The notes beneath the pieces were generated by a model that made no database searches, was not told the DNA's origin, and worked only from the letters and a program-made list of their open reading frames with translations. Source: Palsa-504 sp050013055 (GTDB lineage: Bacteria > Actinomycetota > Actinomycetes > Streptosporangiales > Streptosporangiaceae). Taken from it: DNA of 17,520 nt. The position numbers were made by a program, and so were the translations under genes. This document shows, in pieces, positions 1-7,431 of the stretch (position 1 is the first letter of the stretch; the number at the start of each line of letters is the position of its first letter). Where the stretch lies: positions 1 to 17,520 of the forward strand of contig JBEKGC010000085.1 in NCBI GenBank assembly GCA_050013055.1, read 5' to 3'.

Positions 1-861
1 CGCGGCGTCCTGCGCCTGGCGGACCGAGCCGTTGAGGTGGACCGTGGCTGCCTCGACAGGAGTTTGCGGACTGACCGGCACCAGTTGCAGCACGGTCTGC
101 CCGGCCTGGTAGTCGGCCGTGACGCCGGTGACCACCCGTACCTGCTGAGGCTGCTGCTGGTCCTGGGCCGGCAGCGGGAAGTCGAACACCAGCCGGGTGC
201 CCGGCTGCACTCCGGTCGCGGTGCCGGTCACGGTGAGCTGGTCCCTGCTGTCCGCGGTGGCGGCCGACAGCGCGGACGGCCGGGTCTGGCGGACCGCGAG
301 CTGATTCCAGCTGGCCTGAGCCGTGATCGCCTCGGCCGTTTCGAAGGTCTGCGGCAACTGGTTCTGCGCGGCGACGCTGCGCGCCTGGGTACCCGCCGGG
401 ATTACCCCGGCGGCTCCCGGCGCCATGGTGAACGCCAGGTACCCGGACGCGCCGAGCGGCGGCCGCGGCTGGTAGTCCACCAGGGCGGCCAGCAGCGACA
501 GCGAGCCGGCCTGCGTCGCGGTGGACAGGTACCCCTCGTTCGCGGCCCGCTCGGCGTACCAGGTCACGATGTCGCCGGTCAGCGCCCAGCAGTCGATCAG
601 CGCGATACCAGGATCGCCGAGGTCGCGGGTGGTGTAGCCGGCCAGCTCCGGGCGGCTCGCCAGCCGCGCGATCATCGACTCGAAGAAGTCCGCGTAGCGG
701 CCCACCCGGTAGCCGATGGCCGGCAGCCCCGGCCGGTTGTACAGCGTGCCCGGCGTGACGGCGCGCACCCCGGCACAGCAGTCGCCGCCTCCGCCGCAGC
801 CGCAGCCGCCTGGCTGGCCGTCACCAGCCGAGCATCCAGAACGATCCTGGCATCCTGTCAT
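1..861 (-). CDS. Baseplate wedge protein, baseplate J/gp7-like (3' part cut off by window edge)
   Basis: This is the first 287 residues of a putative baseplate assembly protein of the contractile injection system; the gene runs off the left edge. I translated it by hand: it begins MTGCQDRSGC. The segment around residues 50-130 (YADFFESMIARLASRPEL, then DPGIALIDCWALTGDI and YLSTATQ) is the usual N-terminal signature of phage-tail/eCIS baseplate assembly proteins of the gp6/gp7 class, which form the wedges around the hub. The ATG at 861 overlaps the stop of the upstream gene as ATGA, so translation is probably coupled. The first 29 residues are unusual: six cysteines (4, 10, 20, 22, 28, 29) in a Gly-rich stretch. 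The family call is firm; the exact gp6-versus-gp7 equivalence is inference from gene order. Confidence 0.85.
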   Translation of the reverse strand, partial: MTGCQDRSGCSAGDGQPGGCGCGGGGDCCAGVRAVTPGTLYNRPGLPAIGYRVGRYADFFESMIARLASRPELAGYTTRDLGDPGIALIDCWALTGDIVTWYAERAANEGYLSTATQAGSLSLLAALVDYQPRPPLGASGYLAFTMAPGAAGVIPAGTQARSVAAQNQLPQTFETAEAITAQASWNQLAVRQTRPSALSAATADSRDQLTVTGTATGVQPGTRLVFDFPLPAQDQQQPQQVRVVTGVTADYQAGQTVLQLVPVSPQTPVEAATVHLNGSVRQAQDAA

Positions 862-3656
862 CGCCCACCGCCGATCGTCAGGGTGATCAGGCCGTGATCG
901 GGGTGGGCTGGGTCGTTGTCCAGCTGTGGCACCTCGTCGGCCGCGAAGGTCAGCACCCCGGCCGCGACGGCGCCCTCGTCCGGTCCGAACTGGCGCTTGA
1001 GCGTGGTGACGGCCGCGGCCGCCACGCCGGGCAACGCGGCGACGGCGGCGACGATCACGCTGACCCGCACCGGGGTGCCGAACGTCAGGTTGGCGGGGTT
1101 GAACATCCCCCGCGTGCCGTCGGGCAGCACCCCGTTGCCGAGCTGGGCGAGTACGGCGGACCGCACGTGGCCGGTGACGTAGCCGGACTGGACCTGGACG
1201 CACAGCGCGAGCTCGACCGGCACCCGGACGGCGGCCGCGACCCGGACGTCATGGCCGATCCGCCGGTACCGCTGCAGCCGCCACAACTCGTCGGCGAGCA
1301 GCCAGCACGGCGCGGCCTCGGTGCCGAGCGGGTCGATGGCGACCTGCGCCTCGTACCACGAGCCCGTCCAGCGCAGCTGCGCGCCCGCCGCCTGCACGCC
1401 GCTGTGCTCCCCGGCGAGCGTGGCGTAGTCGTCGGCGGTGATCGCCCGCCGCAGCACCTCCGCGAAGGCGCGCGGTGCCCGCTGCCGGACGACCGCCGAC
1501 GGCTCGGGGTCGGTGCCGCCGGCGGCGGCCAGCGGGTTGCGCACGGCGGTGACCGCCGGCTCACTGGTGTGGCGCAGCTCCAGGGTGGTGATCGTGCCGG
1601 CGCCGACGTTGCCTGCGGTGCCGTTGCCGACCCGGTAGCGCAGCTGCAGAGTGGCAGGCTTCAGCGCGGTACCTGGCGGGGGCTGCAGGCCGGCTGTCCC
1701 GTCGCCGAAGCGGAGGGTGAGCACGGCGTTGTCGTCGGTCTCGCCGACGAAGAACGCATCGGCCGGGCCGCAGTGCAGCAGGTCCCGGCGGGGCAGCCAG
1801 CTGGACCCGGTACCGGGGTCGGTGGCGGTCAGCTGCGGGAGCGCGGCCCGCGGATCGGGCCGCAGCGCCGCCGCGGCCGGGCCGCGGAACACCGCGCGGC
1901 CGGGGTCGATCAGCTGACCGGCCCCGGCCCCCCACGCGGCGTCGAGCTCGGCACCCTCGTTGGCCGCGACGAGCACGTGCCCTTCCCTGGCCCGGTGGAT
2001 CAGGTCGTCGAGCCGGGCGAGCTTGACCGCGAGCAGCGTGTCGAAGCGGCCGAGCAGCAGTCGCAGCGCCATCGCCGGCTGGCGGCCCAGCGGGTACCTG
2101 GCCAGCGCGGCGGCACCGAACAGCATGGTCAGGTAGGCCCGGTCGGCGGCGCTGAGGGCCGGCTCGCCCACCATGGCGCCGATCCTGGTGCGGGCGCTGG
2201 CCGGGAGGCCGGCCAGCGCGGCGGCCTGTCCCTCGGCCACCCGGCGCGGGTCGGGGAACGCGGCGTGCTGGGTCACCGGCGACTGGGCGGCGGTGGCGGC
2301 CGGCCGGTACCGGAAGGGCGGGTAGGGCGGCGTGTCGGCCGGATCGTCATCGGGGCAGCCCCAGCCGCAGCCGGGCGGGCAGCCTTGGCCCTGGGCCGGC
2401 GGCGCCGCCGGGAGGGTGACCTGGTCACCGTCCCCGCCGTCCCAGTCGTTGGACGCGCCGTGCTCGACGAGCACGATGTTGCCGCGGGCCACGCCGACGG
2501 TGAGGTCGGTGCAGTCCGGCCCGCCCCGGGCGGTGACGCACAGCGGGAACGCGAGGGCGTCGGCGCGGTCCCAGCACACCTCGAGCAGCGGCTGGTCGTA
2601 CAGCGGGTCGCGGCCGGGCGTCACCGCGGTGAGCCTGACCACCTGCCGGTGGGTGGGATCGGCGTCGGCGGGCAGGCCGGTCACGGCGCCCACGATCTCC
2701 TCCAGGAGCAGCAGGTCACCGGGTTTGAGCTGGAGGCCGGTGTCCTTGAGGACGGCCGCGGTCGCGCCGGCCGGCAGGCAGCACTGGTAGTCGCCCCAGG
2801 TCCACAGGCTGATCTCGTTGTGCGCGGGGTCCAGGGGCACGTCCTCGGCGGTCAGCGGCTCGAACGTCTCGGTGTCCGCGGTGAACCGGAAGTCCCCGGC
2901 GGGCAGCGTGGCCGGCCTGGAGACGGTCAGGCAGACGTAGGCACGGGCGGCGCACCCGTCGTGCATCAGGTAGTCGACCAGCCGCGCGTGCCGCCGCACC
3001 GAGGTGCGCAACCGGGCGGTGCCCAGGTAGGCCTCGGTGCCGACCGCGTCAAGCCGGTAGTTGAGCAGGTCGCCGGCGTAGGCGAGCAGCTCGACCAGCG
3101 CGATCCCGGCGTCCGGCAGGTGCGTTTCTGTCCAGTCCGGCATGGTGAGGCTCAGCCGGTCGAGCAGTGCCCGGCGCAGGCTGGCGAAGTCCCTGGCGAG
3201 GTAATCGATCACCGGCCCGGCCTGCGGCGCGGCGGCCGGCGCCGCCTGCGCCGCGCAGTCGGCCAGGGCGGAGCAGTTCTGCTTGAACGTGAAGCAGGCG
3301 ACATAGGAGCGCACGTCGAAGCCGGGGAACGGCGCGGTGCCCGGCTGCCCGTCCGGCCCGGCGGTCACGACGGACAGCTGGTAGCAGGAGAAATCGCCCG
3401 GCTGGTCGACGCTCAGCTGCACGCAGCCCGGCAGGTCGGGGTCCTGCTCCGGGCAGGGCTGCACGGCGGTCACCGTCACCGGGGCGCCGCCGTCCAGCCG
3501 GAAGTTGGCCTTGGTCAGCCCGTCAGGCACCTGGCCGAACAGCAGCACAGACAGTGTCTTCTGGTCCTCGCTGACGTCGACGCTGTCGATGCCGTTCAGG
3601 CCGCTGGCCCGGACGTCGGCCAGCCGGCGGGGGTCGCCGCACTGCACCGTGGCCAT
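858..3656 (-). CDS. Baseplate wedge protein, baseplate J/gp6-like
   Basis: A protein of 932 residues, if started at the ATG at 3656; a GTG one codon upstream (3659) is also possible. It is a putative baseplate assembly protein that should form the wedge ring linking the central hub to the sheath. From about residue 149 it has the classic run (VIDYLARDFASLRRALLDRL, then HLPDAGIALVELLAYAGDLL and YLGTARLRTSVRRHARLVDY). The C-terminal half, with LRFGDGTAGLQPPPGT and YRVGNGTAGNVGAG, matches the baseplate J-like fold. The N-terminal 140 residues form an extra domain containing several cysteines. A Pro/Gly-rich insertion carries C426-x3-C430-x3-C434. The start overlaps the gp25-like gene stop by one base (TGATG), and the stop overlaps the next start as ATGA. 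Family membership is clear; the role of the cysteine insertion is unknown. Confidence 0.9.
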   Translation of the reverse strand: MATVQCGDPRRLADVRASGLNGIDSVDVSEDQKTLSVLLFGQVPDGLTKANFRLDGGAPVTVTAVQPCPEQDPDLPGCVQLSVDQPGDFSCYQLSVVTAGPDGQPGTAPFPGFDVRSYVACFTFKQNCSALADCAAQAAPAAAPQAGPVIDYLARDFASLRRALLDRLSLTMPDWTETHLPDAGIALVELLAYAGDLLNYRLDAVGTEAYLGTARLRTSVRRHARLVDYLMHDGCAARAYVCLTVSRPATLPAGDFRFTADTETFEPLTAEDVPLDPAHNEISLWTWGDYQCCLPAGATAAVLKDTGLQLKPGDLLLLEEIVGAVTGLPADADPTHRQVVRLTAVTPGRDPLYDQPLLEVCWDRADALAFPLCVTARGGPDCTDLTVGVARGNIVLVEHGASNDWDGGDGDQVTLPAAPPAQGQGCPPGCGWGCPDDDPADTPPYPPFRYRPAATAAQSPVTQHAAFPDPRRVAEGQAAALAGLPASARTRIGAMVGEPALSAADRAYLTMLFGAAALARYPLGRQPAMALRLLLGRFDTLLAVKLARLDDLIHRAREGHVLVAANEGAELDAAWGAGAGQLIDPGRAVFRGPAAAALRPDPRAALPQLTATDPGTGSSWLPRRDLLHCGPADAFFVGETDDNAVLTLRFGDGTAGLQPPPGTALKPATLQLRYRVGNGTAGNVGAGTITTLELRHTSEPAVTAVRNPLAAAGGTDPEPSAVVRQRAPRAFAEVLRRAITADDYATLAGEHSGVQAAGAQLRWTGSWYEAQVAIDPLGTEAAPCWLLADELWRLQRYRRIGHDVRVAAAVRVPVELALCVQVQSGYVTGHVRSAVLAQLGNGVLPDGTRGMFNPANLTFGTPVRVSVIVAAVAALPGVAAAAVTTLKRQFGPDEGAVAAGVLTFAADEVPQLDNDPAHPDHGLITLTIGGGR

Positions 3657-4042
3657 CACCCCACCTGACCGGTGATGGTGGCGGTGGCCTGCTGGCCGGT
3701 CGCGAGGATCTGGTAGTTCACCGTGACGCCGAGGGTGGCGTCGGCGGCGGTGACGGACAGCGAGACCACGGTGATGACGTCGCCGAGCCAGCGTTGCAGC
3801 GCGCCCTGGGTGCTGGCCTGGATGGCGCTGGCGAGTTCGGGACTGTTCGGCGCGAACACCAGGTCGGCGAGCCCGCAGCCGAGATCGGGCTGCACCACCC
3901 GCTCGCCGGGGCTGGTGAACAGCAGCTGCTCGATCATGTCCTGGATGTGGCGGGCGTAGTCGGTGACGGCGATCCGGCCGCGCTTATCGACCTGGAACGG
4001 GAAGGCCACATTGAGCGGCCCCGTGTTGACCGGTGTCGTCAT
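3656..4042 (-). CDS. gp25-like baseplate wedge protein
   Basis: A protein of 128 residues. It matches the T4 gp25 / W0040 family of small wedge proteins, which initiate sheath assembly at the baseplate in contractile tails, type VI secretion systems and eCIS. The diagnostic features are RHIQDMIEQLLFTSPGERVV followed by QPDLGCGLADLVFAPN, then a helix and a C-terminal beta hairpin (LGVTVNYQI). An in-frame upstream extension to 4210 exists. I chose the ATG at 4042 because MTTPVN directly precedes the conserved core and overlaps the PAAR gene stop as ATGA. The length is typical for the family. Lying between the PAAR-like tip gene and the large wedge genes is the common order in eCIS operons. Confidence 0.93.
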   Translation of the reverse strand: MTTPVNTGPLNVAFPFQVDKRGRIAVTDYARHIQDMIEQLLFTSPGERVVQPDLGCGLADLVFAPNSPELASAIQASTQGALQRWLGDVITVVSLSVTAADATLGVTVNYQILATGQQATATITGQVG

Positions 4043-4383
4043 GTCGCCACCACCTGCAGCTGGACCTCGGCCACCAGCGGAAGCGGGGGCGGCGGGCCGA
4101 TCACCGTGCCGTCGCCAGGCACCGGGCCAGGCGGCAGCGACTGGACGAGCACCGGCAGGCCGCTGGCGGTGACCCGGCTGGCGGTGCCGATCCACTCCAC
4201 CTTCGTGCACACCACCCCGGGAGAGGCGGGGATGCCCGGGCAGCCGGCCACCACGAGCTGATCGGCCAGGGTCGCGATCGGCGCACCGCCGGCCAGCGCC
4301 CGGGTCTGGGCGGGCGCGAACTCGACCTGGCCGCCATGCGAGCAGGTCACCGTGGCGTCGGCGGTGAGCAGGAAGCCTGGCAT
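4039..4383 (-). CDS. PAAR-like spike-tip protein (DUF4280-like)
   Basis: A protein of 114 residues. The pattern CSHGG near residue 14, VVAGCPG near 46, VVCTKVEW near 57 and RVTASGLPVLVQS near 70 is that of the PAAR-like/DUF4280 tip proteins. These cap the central spike of contractile injection systems and can carry cargo. The conserved Cys and His residues probably bind the single metal ion that stabilises such a tip. The C-terminal 30 residues are proline-rich and end in a short beta-like segment. It is encoded 6 bp after the spike gene and overlaps the gp25-like gene by 4 bp, as expected for the spike/tip/wedge set. No toxin domain is fused to it. Confidence 0.88.
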   Translation of the reverse strand: MPGFLLTADATVTCSHGGQVEFAPAQTRALAGGAPIATLADQLVVAGCPGIPASPGVVCTKVEWIGTASRVTASGLPVLVQSLPPGPVPGDGTVIGPPPPLPLVAEVQLQVVAT

Positions 4384-4389
4384 CGCCGG

Positions 4390-4923
4390 TCAGCTCGCGG
4401 TGATGGTGAGCGCGCCGTCACCGAGGTCGATCCCGGCGGGCGTCACCCTGATGGCCGGCCCGCCGACGCTCGCGGCGATCTCCACGCCGCCCTCGTACAC
4501 CTTGATGTAGGGCCCGGCCGGGCCATTCAGCTGGAGCATGATCCCCCCTTGCGGTCCTGGCATGTCGGAGATGAGCAGGAAACTCTGGCCGGGAGTGCCA
4601 AACACGATCTGCGGCGTGCCGGGCGGGGCGGCCAGCGCGGCGGTGGGCACGTCGCCGCTGTCGCCGCGCCAGAACCCCGTCCACACCGGCCGGTCCGGGT
4701 CGCCGTTGACGAACTGGACCCAGACGCCTGATCCCACGAGCGGCACCACGTACGCCCCGCTCTCCAGCCCGGCGAGCGGGGCCGAAGGCTCGGCCCAGAT
4801 GTTCGACACCGCGCCAAGCAGATCCTCGACGCTGACCAGCAGCCGGCCGTAGCCGTACGGGTCGACGTTGGTCACCACGACGCCCTTATAGAGCCCGGGG
4901 AACTTGCGGCTGTCCGCGCCCAT
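4390..4923 (-). CDS. Baseplate spike protein, gp5/phage base V-like
   Basis: A protein of 177 residues. The N-terminal 95 residues form an OB-fold of the Phage_base_V / VgrG type, from GLYKGVVVTNVDPYGYGRLL through GSGVWVQFVNGDPDRPVWTG to FWRG. The rest, from about 105, is a series of short beta strands with alternating residues (IMLQLNGPAGPYIKVYEGGV), which should form the trimeric beta-helix needle. It is therefore the piercing spike, sitting on the gp27-like hub and tipped by the PAAR-like protein next door. ATG 4923 begins directly after the TGA of the hub gene (TGAATG), so the two are probably made in coupled amounts. Hub and spike are separate genes here, not fused as in VgrG. Confidence 0.92.
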   Translation of the reverse strand: MGADSRKFPGLYKGVVVTNVDPYGYGRLLVSVEDLLGAVSNIWAEPSAPLAGLESGAYVVPLVGSGVWVQFVNGDPDRPVWTGFWRGDSGDVPTAALAAPPGTPQIVFGTPGQSFLLISDMPGPQGGIMLQLNGPAGPYIKVYEGGVEIAASVGGPAIRVTPAGIDLGDGALTITAS

Positions 4924-6045
4924 TCAGGTCACCACCACAGGAGTCAGCGAGACCAGCCCGTCGCGGGATAGCGAGAAGCTCTGGTGGTACTCCCCGCGCT
5001 TGATCTCATGGGTGACGCTGGTGACGTAGTAGGCGCCGTCATAGGCGAGGCCCGCGCCGCGGACGCCGACCAGCTGCCGCGCCTGCAGCACGTGCCCGTA
5101 GCGCAGCACGTCGAGCTTGCCCTGCCCGGTGATCGCGTCCGTCGACTCCGACGTCCGGGCCATGCCGAGCAGCAGCACCTCACTGACCGGGCGGTCGGAG
5201 ATGTCGGGCAGCGGCTTGGTGCGCAGCGTGACGGCCGGACGCGCGGCGAGCGGCGGGTGCAGCACGCTGATGTCGGGCACCGGCACGCTGATGCTCAGCT
5301 TGGTGGTGGGCTCGGTGAGCGCGATGGAATACTGGGTGCGGCTGAGCCCGTCGAAGCTGAACGACAGCGACTCCACGTTGGTCGCCGCGCCCATGCCGAT
5401 GGTGAGCGCGGGCTGCAGCGGGCCGACGCGGACCTGCGGGCCCCAGTACGCGATGTTCGCGCCGGGCGCGGGTCCGGGCTGGATGTAGAACACGTATCCC
5501 ACCTCCGAGGCCATGGCCTTGAGGTAGGCCAGGTCCGTGCTTGCCTGGACGGGAATCTGGTCGGTCGGGCTCGGCACGTCGGTGATGAGCGGCGGCACGA
5601 TCGCCGGGATGATCCCGTACAACGCATACTTTGCGCAGATCACCGTCGCCCGGGCGTCACGGGGCAGGGCGGGCCACTCTATTTCCTGGTACGCCAGGTC
5701 CATCAGCACCGACAGGTCCTCTCCGGTCACGGTGAGCGCCGACGCGCCCGGCTCGTCGCTTGGCGCCAGTTCCTGGCGGGTGATCACCCCGTCCATCAGC
5801 ACGGCCGGCAGTCCGGACACGATCGCGATGAGGATGACCCGGGTGCCCGGGTCGAAGAAGCCGGCCGGCAGCAGCGAGGTCGTGATGACCGAGACGGTGC
5901 TGACCGCGAACGTGAGCTGGAATCCGCTGGCCTGCCCGGCCGTGGTGGTGACCTGGGCCGCCTGCAGGGCATCGCTGAGCTGCTGCGGCACAGGCACCGG
6001 CACCACGGACCCCATCAGCAGCAGAAGCTGCAGGCTGTTAGCCAC
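4924..6045 (-). CDS. Baseplate hub protein, gp27/phage late control D-like
   Basis: A protein of 373 residues starting from GTG 6045. It resembles the gp27/GpD hub family that holds the spike and connects it to the tube. Supporting segments are the beta-rich N-terminus (GFQLTFAVSTVSVITTSLL, then GTRVILIAIV and MDGVITRQELAP), VTGEDLSVLMDLA near residue 110, the VYAKY-like CAKYALYGIIPAIVPP helix, STDLAYLKAMASEVGYVFYI near 170, and the C-terminal GAYYVTSVTHEIKRGEYHQSFSL. The last motif is the usual hub ending. The open frame extends upstream to 6123, but the GTG at 6045 overlaps the LysM gene stop by 8 bp (GTGGCTAA) and gives the expected N-terminus. A later ATG at 6015 has no ribosome-binding site either, so the start is moderately certain. 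Confidence 0.88.
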   Translation of the reverse strand: MANSLQLLLLMGSVVPVPVPQQLSDALQAAQVTTTAGQASGFQLTFAVSTVSVITTSLLPAGFFDPGTRVILIAIVSGLPAVLMDGVITRQELAPSDEPGASALTVTGEDLSVLMDLAYQEIEWPALPRDARATVICAKYALYGIIPAIVPPLITDVPSPTDQIPVQASTDLAYLKAMASEVGYVFYIQPGPAPGANIAYWGPQVRVGPLQPALTIGMGAATNVESLSFSFDGLSRTQYSIALTEPTTKLSISVPVPDISVLHPPLAARPAVTLRTKPLPDISDRPVSEVLLLGMARTSESTDAITGQGKLDVLRYGHVLQARQLVGVRGAGLAYDGAYYVTSVTHEIKRGEYHQSFSLSRDGLVSLTPVVVT

Positions 6046-6349
6046 CGGTGGCCACCGTGATGCCCTGCGGCAGCGTGATCGCCAGCACGGTGCCCGGCGT
6101 CTGGGTGAGCTCGTCCGGGTCAAGGACGCGGGCGGCGTCGGCGATCCGCCAGCCCAGCTGCGGGTCGCCGAGCTGGGCGTACGCGATCAGGTCGAGCCGG
6201 TCCCCCGGGCGCACGGTGTAGCTGCCTGTCTGGGAGAGGGTGCCAGGATCGGGCAGCAGCCGGCCTGCCACGTACAGCACCTGGGTTCCGTCCGGCTGGG
6301 TGCGGGTCAGCACTGGCAGTCCGTAGTAGCGGCTGTTAGCGGCGAACAC
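6038..6349 (-). CDS. LysM-domain baseplate protein
   Basis: A protein of 103 residues starting from GTG 6349. Residues about 43-95 form a LysM-like domain (YTVRPGDRLDLIAYAQLGDP, then WRIADAARVLDPDEL). In T4 gp53 and eCIS this type of domain sits in the inner baseplate and binds neighbouring baseplate proteins, rather than murein. The N-terminal 40 residues (RYYGLPVLTR, then LYVAGRLLP) are typical of the short tail-associated LysM proteins. The start is set by a good AAGGAG at 6355-6360 spaced 5 nt from the GTG; that site overlaps the TAA of the preceding gene. The hub gene overlaps its 3' end by 8 bp. In Afp/PVC-type systems a LysM domain is commonly fused to the preceding tube-like protein; here the two are separate genes. 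Confidence 0.87.
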   Translation of the reverse strand: MFAANSRYYGLPVLTRTQPDGTQVLYVAGRLLPDPGTLSQTGSYTVRPGDRLDLIAYAQLGDPQLGWRIADAARVLDPDELTQTPGTVLAITLPQGITVATGG

Positions 6350-6354
6350 GGGGT

Positions 6355-6358
6355 CTCC

Positions 6359-6360
<2 letters not shown>
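6355..6360 (-). promoter_or_regulatory. Ribosome-binding site deciding GTG start of LysM gene
   Basis: AAGGAG on the minus strand lies 5 nt before the GTG at 6349 and overlaps the TAA stop of the preceding gene (TAAGGAG). It is one of the few strong Shine-Dalgarno sites inside the operon and supports the GTG start. Confidence 0.75.
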
Positions 6361-7012
<652 letters not shown>

Positions 7013-7023
7013 GGCGCGCTCCC

Positions 7024-7350
7024 CTACCGGTTGCTTCCGCGACGGAACACCTGGTCCCCGGTGACGGCGCCGCCGAGGGCCGCGCCGAGCGCCTGCCCGG
7101 CGACCGCCCCGGCGGCGCCCCCGATCGCGGCCCCCGCGCCGGGCCCGGCGGGCGGCAGGGTGAGCGCCGCGCGCAGCCGCGGCACCGAGATCGCCTGCGC
7201 GCCGGACAGCCGGCCACGGCCGGCCGCGCTGGCGAGCTCGCGGGCGAGCACCAGCCGCAGCTCGGCGGTGAGGGCCGCGACCAGCCCGTCGGCGGACCCC
7301 CCGGCCAGGCCGTCGGCGACCAGATGGTCAATGGACAGCTCGATTCTCAT
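7024..7350 (-). CDS. Small eCIS-operon protein with C-terminal glycine zipper, function unknown
   Basis: A protein of 108 residues starting from ATG 7350 (MRIELSIDHLVADG); an in-frame ATG at 7362 is also available and has a nearer GAGG. I do not recognise a named family. Short proteins beginning with a similar hydrophobic MRIE-like strand do occur next to the ATPase in actinobacterial eCIS operons. Residues 20-65 are predicted helical (LVAALTAELRLVLARELASA). Residues 69-98 are almost pure Gly/Ala with glycines at 73, 77, 81, 85, 89 and 93, which is a perfect GxxxG ladder. That is a glycine zipper, suited to tight helix packing or membrane insertion. The tail is basic (RRGSNR). It lies 65 bp after the ATPase gene, across tandem repeats, and 11 bp before the tube-like gene. 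Confidence 0.7.
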   Translation of the reverse strand: MRIELSIDHLVADGLAGGSADGLVAALTAELRLVLARELASAAGRGRLSGAQAISVPRLRAALTLPPAGPGAGAAIGGAAGAVAGQALGAALGGAVTGDQVFRRGSNR

Positions 7351-7363
7351 CCGGGGCACCATC

Positions 7364-7431
7364 CTCGTGCGGGCACTGTCTTCACGCGGGCATTGTCTTC
7401 ATGCGGGCACTGTCTTCACGCGGGCACCGTC
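7364..7431 (-). repeat. Four tandem 17-bp repeats at the ATPase 3' end and downstream gap
   Basis: Four head-to-tail copies of a 17-bp unit lie at 7364-7380, 7381-7397, 7398-7414 and 7415-7431. On the minus strand the core is GACAGTGCCCGCATGAA with one to three changes per copy. The 7415-7431 copy encodes the last residues and stop of the ATPase (TVPA, TGA). The other three fill the only sizeable gap in the operon, and the copy at 7364-7380 runs into the leader of the next gene. This looks like repeated duplication of the ATPase 3' end. Confidence 0.85.

Noticed and set aside
894..3668. 924-residue plus-strand open frame antisense to the gp6-like gene
   Set aside because: Antisense frames stay open in very GC-rich coding DNA. 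The product is Arg/Gly/Val-rich with no recognisable domain, and the minus-strand gene is clear.
7364..7431. CRISPR array or intrinsic terminator
   Set aside because: There are no spacers, the units are only 17 bp, and I found no strong stem-loop with a T-run.
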